From: Castor canadensis
Taxonomy: Eukaryota > Chordata > Mammalia > Rodentia > Castoridae
Direction of reading: 5' to 3'
Length of the DNA: 64,000 bases
NCBI RefSeq assembly: GCF_047511655.1
Contig: NC_133392.1
Coordinates: 20,102,001 to 20,166,000, forward strand
Shown here piece by piece: positions 34,380 to 46,359 of the stretch (the first letter of the stretch is position 1; the number at the start of each line of letters is the position of its first letter). The notes beneath the pieces are model-generated. The model ran no database searches, was not told the DNA's origin, and saw nothing but the letters and a program-made list of their open reading frames with translations. The position numbers were made by a program, and so were the translations under genes.

Positions 34380-35135
34380 TACTCCTCAGGCTAAAACTTA
34401 GTCATCATGCTTAAATCATCTCTTTCTTCACTTCTAACCCCAAATCTATCCTCTTGTCTCTGCCTCCAAAATGTGTGCTGAATGAATCCCCGCTCCTCTC
34501 CCTCCACTTCCATCTCCACTGCTCCAACCCCAGTTCAGGGCCTTTCTCCACCTCTTGGTTGAACTATCTTATTCTGTCTCTCAGTGTCCCCTATCTCCCT
34601 CTTGCCTTCCTTCAGTACAATATTCATCTAACAGCCGGAATCATGTTTTTAAAATTAGGTTGGGTCTCATCAACACCCTACAGGTGGACACTGTATTCAG
34701 AATAAAATCTAGACTCTCACAAGGTAAAGAGGGCAGCCCGCACTCACCTCTCCAGTTACGTCTCTCTCTACTCATATTCTTACTGACAACACTGCCACCC
34801 ACTCATCTTCTTTCCGTCTCTCCAACAGGCCAGGTTTGTTCGTGTCAGTCTTTACACTTGCTCTGCCTTCTGCTCAGAGCACACAGTCCAATCTTTGAAC
34901 AGCCACCTCTTCTCATCGCATCTTTGTGGCCCCAAGTCAAATGTCGCCTCAATTAAGAGAACCTCCCTGCTCTGCTAGTCTCCTGTTTAATCATCTTGAT
35001 AGCTCATTTTTAGATCTAAATTGTTCTTGTTTATTTATTGTTGACTTGTTTAATGATGGTCTCCTCCTACTAGAACGTAAGTTCCTTGAGGGCAAGGACT
35101 ATTCGTGGTTATATCCCAGTGCTTAGAAAGTATAA
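34380..35135 (+). repeat. L2 LINE 3' region
   Basis: tctttacacttgctctgcct, ccaagtcaaatgtcgcctca, tcttgtttatttattgttga and agaacgtaagttccttgagg are the known L2 3' end on the forward strand. The piece from 34200 to 34340 is probably also LINE-derived (L1-like) but weaker. Confidence 0.85.
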
Positions 35136-35295
35136 GTTGACCAGCAGGATCTCATCAACTGTGAGAAGATGGGAAAATATAACTTATGATAATACTGTCT
35201 ATTATTTACCATTCCAGGACACCAAATTGCAAGTAACAGAAATCTAATTCAGGCTATCTTAAACAATAGCAACAGAGAATACCAGGAGTGGGCCT

Positions 35296-35690
35296 CTGTA
35301 TTGGTCTGTTTTTCATTGCTATAACAAAATACCTGAGGCTGGGTTAATGTAAATAAACAGGAGGTTTATTTACAGTTTTAGAGATTCAAGGATGTGGTGC
35401 CAACTCTGCAGACCTCATGGCAAGCGCCATCCCAATGGTGGGAGCACACCTGCATGGAAGGGAGAGATTACATGAGACTGGAATCCAGAGAGTGGGGAGG
35501 AGACAGTCTTGCTCCTCTCTTGAGAACTAGTCAAGTGACTCTTCCTTAGCCACAGTAGCAGATGCACTCACCCTAGCTAATGTCCCCAGAGAAGTCCTGG
35601 GATCATTCCACAGCTTGTGTAAAGAATACATCTAAGTCTTTAAAGAGGGCTTATCTTATAGAACGCTCTCTCCAAGGGCGGCCATTCTCC
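35296..35690 (+). repeat. MaLR-type LTR
   Basis: tgtattggtctgtttttcat, tgctataacaaaatacctga and gaggctgggttaatgtaaat mark the 5' end of an MST/MLT-like LTR; the 3' part is diverged. Confidence 0.75.
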
Positions 35691-35699
35691 AGTTTAAGC

Positions 35700-36185
35700 T
35701 GGCCCTGGACAATCTTTCAGTTGAAGGTATCCTCTTGACTCTGTTCTGCAGACAGAAGGCCTGGAGACAGCTGGTCCTCCCTCTTGTGATTGCCTCGCAC
35801 AGACCCAAATACTGACAATCAGTAGGTCATGTATCCCGTACAATTTTTCATTTATCAAAATTGGTTTTTTCTAACTCTTTGATTGTTCCTTCCCCCTTTG
35901 GCCCCTGCAATCCCAGGGAGTGAGGTCTGGGGACAAGAGCATTGCAGTTTTTCCTGAGTCATCATCTTGAGGACAAAGTACTCTTCATGGTACCAGCTGT
36001 CATTTTCTTTCTCTTTACCTGCAGAAAGCCACTCTGGTGGTCAGGTGAATTCCTAAACATTGGTCCTTTGGCACAAGGGTTTCCATTCTAACTACTTGTA
36101 TTGGTCAAGTTTACTTACACAACAGAAAGTTTATTTCTGTAGATTAGCTGCTAATCTTACCTCCAAGTGCAGTTTATCCCTATCA
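35700..36185. other. Intergenic, no gene seen
   Basis: Unique sequence; nothing recognisable. Confidence 0.4.
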
Positions 36186-36189
36186 GAAT

Positions 36190-36330
36190 ATAAAATCCAT
36201 GAGGACAGGGACTTTATTTAGTTGCTGCTTTACTTCTAGTACTTGGAATATATACATACTCAATGACTATGACTCCATCCATCCATCCCTTCATTCATTT
36301 ATGCAGTAAGTATTCTCTGATGCATTTATT
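36190..36330 (+). repeat. L2 LINE 3' end
   Basis: aaaatccatgaggacaggga and ctagtacttggaatatatac then ccatccatcc/attcattt are the terminal part of L2. Confidence 0.65.
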
Positions 36331-38530
36331 AAGGAAGGCAGTATGTTGGGTGATACTTGAAAATGTAGGAATAAAAACAAATGTAGCTAGAGTATTTCAG
36401 CACAAATACAAAACCGCTTTAAAAAATTTATTGTGCCCATAGTGGATGTCCAAATTTAGATCAAAACAGGTTTTTCTCAATCCACCATCTAGGACCCAGG
36501 TTTTGTCATGGCCCCATACTAAGACCTGTTCCCTTTGGAGAAATGCAAGAGAGGAGGGTGAGAGAAAGATCACAGGATGGCTGTCAGTAGAGGCAGGAGA
36601 GAGAGAGTGAAGCTTCTCAAAATAAGTAAGACCCCTCTCAGAAAACTTTTGCATCTTCATGACCAGAACTGGGTCACATGATCCAGTTATTATATATTCC
36701 TGGAGTATATATTTAACCTCAGAGCAATCAGACTCTCACCTGACACTGAGGATGGTGTCAGTTTCTGCGGAAGCAAGAGGTCTGTGTGGAGGAGGGGAGC
36801 CTTCTGAGCAATCTTTGGTAAGGGAGTGGGAGCTAGGAAGCTGGGGTGGGGGCGGCCATAGTATTTACTGCAAACTGTAATTAGCATTTAGTACAAAAGC
36901 CTATCATTTAAAAAAAAGACTATTCTTTTGACCTTTTAATGACAGTGAAGCTCTGTTTTTCATCCCTGTGGTAAGCCCAAATCACCTATGGTGTGATTCT
37001 TGTTCAGAAGGTCTGTGATACAGCCTGGACATATGAAGTGTTTTAGGAGCTGCACAGGTGGTTGCAATGGCTGGCCTGAATTGCACAGCAGATTGTCAAC
37101 TAAGCACCAGCATTGCACAGGTGTCCCTACCCTGCAAAGTCTGCACTAAACATCAATTAAGAGATTTTGATGTACTCACCAGAGGAGTTCAGAGGAAAAG
37201 TGCCCCACTGGCCAGAATGTTGGGGAAGGATCCTAACAGACAGTGAGACCTCCAAAGATGACTGAGACTTGCGTAGAGAACCAGGGGGAGCAATGCAGCC
37301 AGAAGGGCACAGCATGAGTAGGGGTGGAAGAAGATGGAACATTTGTCACATTCATGTGTCATACTTGTCAGAGGACTGGCTGATCTCTGGTTTGTTGACA
37401 TATTAGTTCATGGGAAAGGGAAGTTTTCTCATCTTGAACCAACAACTAAAGAAACTGAGGTTTGTTTCCAGAACTTGGTGAATCAGTGTTATCTGATATT
37501 CCTGATACTTCACTGAAACTATTTGCCCAAGCTTCCTCTTTGAGCACAAAGGGGATTTTAAGAGGCACCATTGGGGCTTTCACATATTTATGTTTTAAAA
37601 ATCAGATACATTGAGTGGAAAAACCCCATGATATCACCTCTGTGTTCTCCCCAAGCTGTGCAAGGGATACACAATCATCTTCTTAGACAGGAGGCCTTGC
37701 AATTCCTCCTCCAAGGAAACAAAGATAAACCAAATCAAACCCAGCCAGTATGTAAAAGTGATTAGGAGGAAGATTGGAAACAACCTGAGAATATGGCAGA
37801 AGTTTGTAAATTGACGGGCAGTTGGATTCCATTTAAAGATTCAATTAGCAATGGATTCAGAATAAAGCTTCCTTTAGTGATTTGTGTTAAGTACCAGGCA
37901 GGGGCTTTGCTGAGAGCACAGAAGGTGAGTCATCCTGCACTGGCTCCCTTGGCCAGACTGGGGCAAATGTCACGCACTTATTTTGATGAATGCACCCCAT
38001 GAACAGAAATACGTGGACAGATATTGATTTTTGCACTTTACTATCACTCATTGTTCTTGACAACTTATTTTCCTTCTTTGGTACATCTTTATTGGTGCTT
38101 CTATGCTTCTTATGAATTGCTGTGTAGGTTGGCAGCAGGCTTTCAATGACTTGGGCTAGACTCTCTAGAGCAATAGTGCCTCTTCCAGATTTCAAGAGCC
38201 CTGCCTATGTTATCCATTACTTAATAGATTTCTGGGTAATCAAGAAAGCACTGGAGTAGTAATTTGCATCAAAAGTGAAAATAAGATACGTTATTTCTTT
38301 CGAGTCATAATATAACCTTTGTAAGAGTATGCTTATCTTCTGAAGGGCAGTGGGAAAGAAAGAAAAGATAGAAACACCTAACCATGTATGCAAGTTCCTC
38401 TCCTTAGACTTTGCCCCAGGTTCTTTTTTGATTGTCTCACATGGATATTTTTACTTGGGGAAGGTTTATCATAGCAAGAGAGCTCAGTGGCTAAGAAATG
38501 GATAGGCTCCATGTAGGTAACAAATTCAAA
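36331..38530. other. Intergenic, long unique block
   Basis: About 2.2 kb with no gene and no clear repeat. Short frames at 36397-38195 show no protein family. It is among the longest stretches here free of young SINEs. Confidence 0.5.
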
Positions 38531-38539
38531 TTCTGTTTT

Positions 38540-39350
38540 ACTCAGGCAGACATTCATTCAACAAACAGTAAGCACCAACAATTTGCCATGTTTGGAAGCT
38601 ATACAGATGAGTAAGATCTGATCCTAAAGGAACATCAATTATGAGAGTACAGTGGAACACCAGACAAACTAAAGGTAAAGTAGCACAGGATACCATGATG
38701 TCACAGAGGAAGAATATGAGAGACATCTGGTTCCACCTGGGGGGAGGGGTCAGGGAAGTTTTCCAAGAGGACATGATTTGCTTTTTTGTGGGGGAGATAT
38801 GGATTGGGATGTGAACTCAGGGCCTCTGGAATCACATCCCTAGCTCCTCAAGAGGAATGATTCTTGAATACGAGTTAGACAGGGAAACAAGTAAAGAACC
38901 TTCCACAAAAACAAATCGACATTGGCAAAGCCACACAAGTATGATACCATGGCTCATTTAGAGTCTTACCACACATTAGGTGGTGTGGTAAGACTAAGCC
39001 TGGAGATATTGGCAAGTCCCCAATCTGGAAGGACCTCCTAGGTCATGCAAAGGTGCTGAAATTTTATCTTCAAAAAGATGGAAACTACTGTAAGATTTCA
39101 AAGTGGAAAGTGATGAGATTAGAATTGGGACTTAAAATAACCATCCTGGCAGCTGAAGGAGGATGAGCGAGCAGGATGACAATTTAGGAGGCTCCCAGAG
39201 TATAAATGATAACGGACTGAATTATGGCAGCAGCTGTGAAAGGGTGAAACGTTTGACTATGTAATGGTGTGATCAACGGTGCTGGTAAAGTTGAGGTAGA
39301 AAGGAAAGGACCAGAATGAGTTCAGAGGACCATCACTCTTGTAGGAAAAC
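38540..39350 (-). repeat. L2 LINE, reverse, about 800 bp
   Basis: cattcattcaacaaacagta, ctatacagatgagtaagatc, ggggtcagggaagttttcca and aaataaccatcctggcagct follow reversed L2. It contains a perfect 13-bp-stem inverted repeat at 38962-38995. Confidence 0.75.
38962..38995. repeat. Perfect 13-bp-arm inverted repeat
   Basis: agtcttaccacac at 38962-38974 is exactly complementary to gtgtggtaagact at 38983-38995, leaving an 8-nt loop. Confidence 0.97.
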
Positions 39351-39359
39351 ATGTAGGTA

Positions 39360-40430
39360 GCACCATGTTCCTGAAATATAAAAAAGGGAGCAACTTTGGC
39401 AGGAAGAAGCTAAATTCCATTTTGAACATGTGTACAAAGGATCTGTGGCTTCTTTTGGTCTTATTTGAGTAAAATGTGTCTAGGTACGGTTTTCTTTATA
39501 TTTATCCTACTTAGGCTTTAGTAAGATTTGTGAATCTAGTTTTATGTCTTTGACCAAGAATGAAAAATTTTCAGCCACTATTTTCTTTTTTTAGTATTAT
39601 TTTCTCTTCACTGGAGATTACAATTGGACCTATGTTAGAATTTTTGATATTGACCCAGAGTTCATTGGAGCTCTATTAATTTTTCTTCAATCTCTTTTCT
39701 TAGCTTTAGTTCTAGTTATTTCTATTAAACTACTTTCAAATTCACTGACTGATTTGCCATCTTCTGTTAATATCATTGGGTGAATTTTTAAAATTTCAGG
39801 TATTTAAATAAAGTAATGAAATTAGAAGCAAGGACCTAGGGACATGAATGACAGACATGAGTACTTATGAGCATTAGTTTTATTAAAAAGTATCATAGAA
39901 AGCAGAGAAGAGAGATTTATCACCTAAAGCTGAGAGGAATGCACACATTTTTACTGGTTTCCACTTCTAGAATTTCATTTCTTTTTTTGAAATCTTCCTC
40001 TGCTGAAATTTCCTGTGTTCATTCATGATAAGCATATTTTTGTTTGTTATTGAGCAGAATTATAATAGTTATTTTAAAATAATTATATCCTAACTTTAAC
40101 TTCTGCATTATCTTAGAGTCAATCTCCATTGATTTCCTTTTCTCTTGAATATATATGAATCATATTTTTGGTTGCGCAGTAATTTTGGATTATGACCTTC
40201 ATATTGTAAATTATACATTGTATTGACTATAGTTTCTGTTCTATTCCTCTGAAAAGCTTTGAATCATTCCTTTTACTAAATGGTTAACTTGGCTCTTCTA
40301 AAACTTCAAATTCTTTCTCCTCTGTGGTAGGCAAAGGTTAAAATTTCTGTTTCGTTCTTTTGTCATCAGGTAGGCAGCTTGAAGTCTACCTCCTATGTGT
40401 GTAAGCCAGAGAATCAGAGAATTTGGGACT
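39360..40430. other. Intergenic, AT-rich; possible old L1
   Basis: No gene. Around 39470-40380 the text (e.g. ctttagtaagatttgtgaat; ctttgaatcattccttttac) has the T-rich feel of reversed old L1, but I cannot place it. Confidence 0.35.
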
Positions 40431-40431
40431 G

Positions 40432-40663
40432 CTCTTCTATGGTTGTGTGTGTGAGGTTTGTTTGTTTTGCACTATTGGGATTTGAACTCGGGGCTTACAC
40501 GTTGAGCCCCTCCATCAGCCCATTTTTGTGATGGGTTTCTTTGAGATACGGTCTCATGAACTGTTTGCCTGGGCTGGCTTTGAACCTCAATCTTCCTGAT
40601 CTCTGCCTCCCAAGTAGCTAGGATTACAGGTGTGATCCATGGGTGCCCACCTCTTCTATGGTT
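40432..40663 (-). repeat. Composite rodent SINE with 13-bp target duplication
   Basis: Reversed tRNA-like box (attgggatttgaactcgggg), linker gtgatgggtttctttg, reversed B1-like unit (ggattacaggtgtgatccat) at 40445-40650. The exact repeat ctcttctatggtt flanks it at 40432-40444 and 40651-40663. Confidence 0.93.
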
Positions 40664-40853
40664 TTTTCCTTTCTAGGATACCCACCACCACACTATTTTC
40701 CAGGTGCTATGATAGCTGTGACAGCCTAAAGCTCTATTTTCTAATTCCTCAAATGAATTCATCAAAACTGTGGTTTCTATCTAAGTTCAAGGATCCTTGC
40801 CTGGAACTGACTAGAGCTTGCCCTCAGGGAAAAAGGTCATTGAAAAACCAAAC

Positions 40854-40974
40854 AAGCCAGGTGTATTGAAACATGCCTGTAATTCCAGTACTGGGGAGGC
40901 TGAGACAGGAGGATGGCAAGTTCTAAGTGTGGTCTACATAAAGAGACCCTGTCTCAAAAACAGTAACAAAATGA
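40854..40974 (+). repeat. B1 SINE
   Basis: agccaggtgtattgaaacat, gcctgtaattccagtactgg and agagaccctgtctcaaaaac. Confidence 0.85.
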
Positions 40975-41269
40975 AACCTGGAAACTCATCCAGTACTATT
41001 CTCTTCATTCAAGTGTCAACTCACTAGTTTCTAGTTTGGTCACTCTTTGGTGCCTTTATTTTTTTTTCCTTCAGAGTTTATCACTGTTATTTGTGGAAGG
41101 GTTAATCCACTGTAGACTACTCTGCTATTTACAGACACGGAATGCTAGGTGCTTAGTAAGTATTTGTTGAACAAATTCAAGTATTTGCTTTATATTTCCA
41201 TGTTGATCTCTAATGGACTCTGCACAATCCAGCCAAATTAAACTCCTGATCTTTTTCTTTCTCTCCCAC

Positions 41270-41750
41270 TCCCACCTCCAGCAAACCTGTTCCTTCCCAA
41301 GTCTATATAGATATATCTATATTTTCCCCAAATGCCTCAACATTTTCCATTGAATGTGTAATAGGCCTTTCAAACTCATCATATCCCAAATGGGCCCACT
41401 CTGCCTCAGAGCCTTTGCTCTTGCTGCCACCAGATAACCACCTGGTTCACAGTTCTCACTTCCTTCAGGCCTCAGCCTCAAAGTCAATATTTCAGTGATA
41501 CTTTACTAACCATTTTCTTTAAAATGACTACAACCCATCCTGTATGACCTATCTCCTTACTCTCTTTTCTTTTTCTCCATAGCACCTATCATGTAACTAT
41601 TACAGATTTGCTTTTTAAATTGTTGCTGTCTCCCCTCACTAAAGTGTTAGCTCTCAGATACAAGGCCTCTTTCTGCTGTGCTCCTAGCATTGAGAAAAGA
41701 GGTTGGCAAGGGTTAGGTGTTCAATATTTATTTATTAAATGACTGTTGAA
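41270..41750 (+). repeat. L2 LINE 3' region
   Basis: tgcctcagagcctttgctct, ccttcaggcctcagcctcaa and catagcacctatcatgtaac, then the ttcaatatttatttattaaa end, match L2. Confidence 0.8.
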
Positions 41751-41754
41751 GCTA

Positions 41755-42539
41755 CTTGAAGAAAGTGAGAAGAAAACACAGGTGGCGAAGAAATACTAAT
41801 ATTCACAGGCCATATAACAGAAGAAGGTCCTATAGAATGGACAACAGCCCCACAGTCAAAGGGAGAAAATCTAGGAAAAAAAATGTGTCCAAAGCCACAA
41901 CAGGAGTTTCCTTAGGAAAGATGTAAAATATTACAACGATCAAGTGCAGTGAGAACTGCAGAGTGACTCTCTGCCTGGGAGAGTTAGGAAAGCCTTGGTG
42001 ACTACAGGTGACAGTCAACTTCAGTGATGCAGTGAAAGAGGAAACCAGACCATACTGGGACACGAAGTGCCAGCAGATAGAAACAGAGGGTCAAAGCTGG
42101 GAGAAGGGCTAGAAGGGAGGCAAGGCTAACACTGCAAGAATGACAGTAATGAGAGGAGAGTAGAAAAGATATGAACTCAGAGGACGACCTCACTTTGACA
42201 CTGAGATACAAAGACAGAGGGGAAAAACTATCTATTTGACAAACAGTTGGGGCTGCTACATAGGGTTTTATTTGTTATGTACTGCAGGCAGATTCCTGGT
42301 TGAAAGGGGCATTCTGCTCTCCCAGTTATAAGTCTTGAAGTGGGGCTGTGTCTATCTGGAGGAAGAGCACCAGTCACAATATAGTATCTAAGTCACATCT
42401 TTCTGGGGTTGCATCTGCTGGAGGGGAATCTTTTCCTAAGACCTGCAAAGGTGACTTTATATAGAACTTTCATATGTTTAGGTAAATATCAATGAGGAAT
42501 CTCATGAGACTTTAATTTTCTCTTCCTCTTTTTAGAGGA
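41755..42539. other. Intergenic; possibly reversed L2 remnants
   Basis: Purine-rich; some stretches (gagagttaggaaagccttgg) recall reversed L2. No gene. Confidence 0.35.
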
Positions 42540-42605
42540 AACATATTATATATGTTTACATATGTAATACATAAATAAATATGTATATGTATATATATAT
42601 ATGAA
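42540..42605. repeat. AT-rich (TATA)n simple repeat
   Basis: tatatatg/tacatatg units grading into atatatatatat. Confidence 0.85.
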
Positions 42606-42639
42606 AGGAAACATTGCAGACACAGTGAAAAGCCTCCTG

Positions 42640-43340
42640 TACTACTCTCTGATCTCAGTACCCATTTGTCTTCCCCAGAGATGACCACTATCCTGACTGG
42701 TGTTTCCTATTCCACAATTTTCTACTTTTATTACATGTGGTCTTATATATTACATAAAGTATTTTCACATGACTTTAAAATTTGTATAAATGGTCTCCTA
42801 TTGTACATATTACTCTGCAATTGGCTGTTTTTGAGATTTCTCCATGTTGGTATGTATACCACTGGTCTATTCATTTTCATTCATTTCATGAATTTTTTTC
42901 AATACTCCATTGAATAAATATATCACATTCCCCCCTCCATTTTCCTGCTGACAGTCATTGAGGCTGTTGTTTTAAAGTTTTGGCTTTTAAAAATCAAAGT
43001 TTTATATGTCCCCTTATTACATGGACTCCCCAAAGTGTGTACCTTCAACTTGTTCTCCAAAGTGAGTATTACCATTTTCTGGGATTTTAAATTTTTACCT
43101 AATCTAATGGGGTAGAGTTTTTGGTGGCATGTCCCTAGTTATGCATAAGTTTGAGTATTTTTCATGTTTATTGGGGCTCTTTCTTTTGTAAATTATTCAT
43201 GTCTTCCTCCCTTTCTTCTTTCTACTACCTGCTATTTTCTCATTGGGTTATTTATATTTTCTTCATAATATGCAGGGTTTTAAATTACTATTATTATTAT
43301 AGTTACTAATTTTTGCAAATAACGTCTCATGTCCAAGACT
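42640..43340 (-). repeat. Old L1 fragment, reverse
   Basis: cacatgactttaaaatttgt, gagatttctccatgttggta, tccattgaataaatatatca and gtttattggggctctttctt fit the reversed 3' part of old L1. Confidence 0.65.
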
Positions 43341-43348
43341 TAATTTTT

Positions 43349-43767
43349 GTTGTTTTTTGGCATACTGGGGTTTGAACTCAGGGTCTTGCACTTTGTAGGC
43401 AGGCACTCTACAACTTGACCCATGCTGCTAGTCCTTTCTTCGTGGGCTTGGGGTTTGAATTCAGGGCTTTGTGCTTGCAAAGCAGGCACTCTACCTCTTT
43501 AGCCACACCTCCAGCCCCCTTACCTCACCTTTGCTTTAGTTATTTTTTAGGTAGAGTCTCGCTTTTCTTGCCCAGGCTGCCTAGACTGTGATCCTATTTT
43601 ATGCTTCCCATGTAGCTGGGATCATAGGTGCATGCCACTATGCCCAATTTTTTCATTGAGATGGGATCTTGGGGAATTTTTTTTTGTCTAGGTTGGCCTT
43701 GAAATGTGATTCTCCCAATCTCTGCCTCCTAAGCTAAGATTACAAGCATGAGTCCCTGTGCCTGGCT
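43349..43767 (-). repeat. SINE cluster: two tRNA-like boxes plus B1-like units
   Basis: Two reversed tRNA-like boxes in a row (ctggggtttgaactcagggt; ttggggtttgaattcagggc) are followed by two reversed B1-like units (ctagactgtgatcctat; gtctaggttggccttgaaat). Confidence 0.8.
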
Positions 43768-43989
43768 CTAACTTAACTCTTTTTTTTTGATGGGACTGGG
43801 GTTTGAATTCAGGGCTTCACACTTCCAAAGCAGGAACTCTACCTCTTGAGGCATACTTGCGGTCTGTTTTGCCCTATTTTGGAGATGGGGTCTTGCAAAC
43901 TATTTGCCCAGACTGGCATTGAACTAAGATCCTCCCAATTTTGCTAGGATTATAGGCGCGAGTCACTGGTGCCCACCTCTAACTTAACT
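43766..43989 (-). repeat. Composite rodent SINE with 13-bp target duplication
   Basis: Reversed tRNA-like box (gactggggtttgaattcagg) and B1-like unit ending ggattataggcgcgagtcac at 43779-43976. The exact repeat ctctaacttaact lies at 43766-43778 and 43977-43989. The element landed at the end of the preceding SINE. Confidence 0.92.
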
Positions 43990-44029
43990 TTTTAATGATG
44001 TCTTTGTTGTACATGTTATCTCAATTTCA

Positions 44030-44410
44030 ATATAGTAATTTTCTTTTTCTGTTGCTACCTAACTGAATGATAGAGACTGGGTAATTTATAAAGAACAAGG
44101 GTTTACTCAGCTCATGGTTCTAGAGGCTGGGAGATTCAAAGCCAAAGGCCTGTATTAGGTGAGGGCCTTCTTGCTGGGGGACTCTCTTCAGAGTTCTGAT
44201 GTAGAACAGGGCATCACATGGTGAGAGGGGCGCAACCAAGAAACAGCCAAATTGGCTTTGTAACTGATTCCACTTTTGGATAACCCATTACTTCATTAAC
44301 TCATGAGGGGAGAAACCTCACAACCTAATCACCTTTTAAAGGTCATCTGGTCCTACTTTTCAACATCTTTAAATGGGGATTAGTTTCAACATGAGTTTTT
44401 ATTTGGGGAG
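44030..44410 (+). repeat. MaLR-type LTR
   Basis: gagactgggtaatttataaa, gctcatggttctagaggctg, ctcatgaggggagaaacctc, cacaacctaatcacctttta and ggggaggactttcaaccata track a MaLR LTR nearly end to end. Confidence 0.85.
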
Positions 44411-44819
44411 GACTTTCAACCATAGCAGTCATACTTTTCCAGTCTTTTCAAGGATGAATCAACATGAATAGGTTTTAGATGTGTGTGCAGAAGGGGGAAG
44501 ATAGCTAAAGAAATTCTTGCCACATGGCCTTCCTTTCCTCTGTAAAGAGAGGACAACTTGTAAGCGAAAGCTCTATAGTTCCTGAGCTTCCTCCTCATTA
44601 ACTGAGTCCACACCAGATGCCTCACCTGGGAGTTGGCTGGGGTAGGTGGGAGAGGGAATAAGGCAGGGTTTCACACATGGAGCTCTGTTTTACTAGAACT
44701 TACCAGCAGAGGACAAGTAAGGATTAGCCCTCGTATGCTGTGGTAGAAACTCAGAGGAAAAAGAGATGGTGTTAGGACTGAGGAATTGTCCATGGACTAG
44801 ACCCTCTGGGAAGACTGCA

Positions 44820-45075
44820 TGTCAACTTTCTTGACTTCCTATCACCTTAAGAATCACAGAATCTTAGGAATGCAAGGAAACAAAGTAAGGGAACAGGGGC
44901 TCACTGAAGTTAAGGTCTCTCTGCTAAAGGTCTCACAGCTAGTGAGACTCGGAATCCACACTAGAGGGGGTAGGGGGAAGAAATGGCCCAAACAATGTAT
45001 GCACATGTGAATAAATGAATAATAAAAAAAAAAGAATCCACACTAGAACTAAAGTTCCACTCTCTGGGTGTTTCA
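44820..45075 (-). repeat. MIR-related ancient SINE, split by L1 tail
   Basis: aaaggtctcacagctagtga followed by ctcggaatccacactagaac (across the insertion) fits the reversed MIR-type end. Confidence 0.5.
44952..45047 (+). mobile_element. 68-bp L1 3'-tail insertion with 14-bp target duplication
   Basis: The inserted 44966-45033 holds only the last part of an L1 3' UTR (gggggtagggggaagaaatg, gtatgcacatgtgaataaat) plus poly-A. The exact direct repeat gaatccacactaga flanks it at 44952-44965 and 45034-45047. An extremely 5'-truncated retroposition. Confidence 0.93.
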
Positions 45076-45570
45076 CCTGCTAGTCAGCAATGCCTTCCTT
45101 TGATCATAAAATGGAGATTTGAGAATGATACAAAAATAAAACAATAAAATTAAAAGACATTATCAATAACAGCCCAAAAAGCCCATGACCGTTTAATCTG
45201 AGTTTATGAACTGTTAGAAGCAGTTTCTATATTTACATCAATTTTTGTCTTTGAAGGGACAGGGAAATATGTTTTTCTCTTACCTTGGACACAAACAAGT
45301 CAAGTGACTTAACCTAAGTCACTTTATAGCAAAAGAAAGTAAACTAACATGGGCTCCATACAGAATACAAGATCAATGGATACATACATGTATACATTGG
45401 AGCCACTTTCTTGCCTCAGTTACATGAATTTTGCCTTTTTATTGAGTGCCAGGTTTAAATGGCTGTACTACCTTTTGCCTATGGAGAAAGTATCAAACTT
45501 ACACAATTAATCAGTAATACTGAAAATATACAAGATAATTGTTGATTAAATTGCTCACAAACTTCTCTTA

Positions 45571-45806
45571 CAGTTCTCATTTTTCTTTTTTTTTATTATT
45601 TTATTATTCATATGTGCATACAAGGCTTGGGTCATTTCTCCCCCCTGCCCCCACCCCCTCCCTTACCACCCACTCCACCCCCTCCCTCCCCCCCCAATAC
45701 CCAGCAGAAACTATTTTGCCCTTATTTCTAATTTTGTTGTAGAGAGAGTATAAGCAATAATAGGAAGGAACAAGGGTTTTTACTGGTTGCAGTTCTCATT
45801 TTTCTT
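45571..45806 (-). mobile_element. 5'-truncated L1 insertion with 17-bp target duplication
   Basis: Body 45588-45789 starts with poly-T and, read on the - strand, gives a G-rich polypurine 3' UTR followed by gtatgcacatatgaataata and poly-A. The exact repeat cagttctcatttttctt flanks it at 45571-45587 and 45790-45806. Same L1 3' UTR family as the 68-bp insertion at 44966. Confidence 0.95.
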
Positions 45807-46190
45807 ATAGCTACATCCTTACCAGTACACACAAGAGTGTAAAAATCACTTCCAATTGCCTGAGACAAGCTATACCTTACTATAGAAATAAACTTATGAA
45901 GAAATTGCTACATTGTGTGCCAGTGTTAGAGAAGTATTGTATTGTAACACCAATTACAAGAAATCTTTAGAATGTTCACCAAAGTCAAATGTAATGTTCA
46001 CTAGTACTGAAAACTTGCCTCCTCTGTTCTCAAGGAGACTGGTTCTCAGTCCAACTAGAGATATTCATGTCATAGAGCTTCCACCAGTGCCAGGCACACC
46101 TTGCCAGGAATTGAACAGGCAAAGAAAAGGAAGTGATTACTATCCCTTGGATTTACCTAGAGGAGCCTGGTTCCACTCTTGTTTGGTTTT

Positions 46191-46359
46191 TGTTTTTGGT
46201 GGTACTGGGGTTTGCAGGGCCTCACCCTTGCAAGGCAAGCACTCTGTCACTTGAGCCATGCCTCTAGCTATATAGCCCAGGCCGGTCTTGATCTGGAAAT
46301 CCTCCTGTCTCAGCCTCCCAAGCGCTGAGATTACAGGCATGTGCCACCATGCCTGGCCA
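46191..46359 (-). repeat. tRNA-like plus B1 SINE, reverse
   Basis: ggtggtactggggtttgcag, gcaagcactctgtcacttga, then gcccaggccggtcttgatct and gagattacaggcatgtgcca. Confidence 0.85.
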
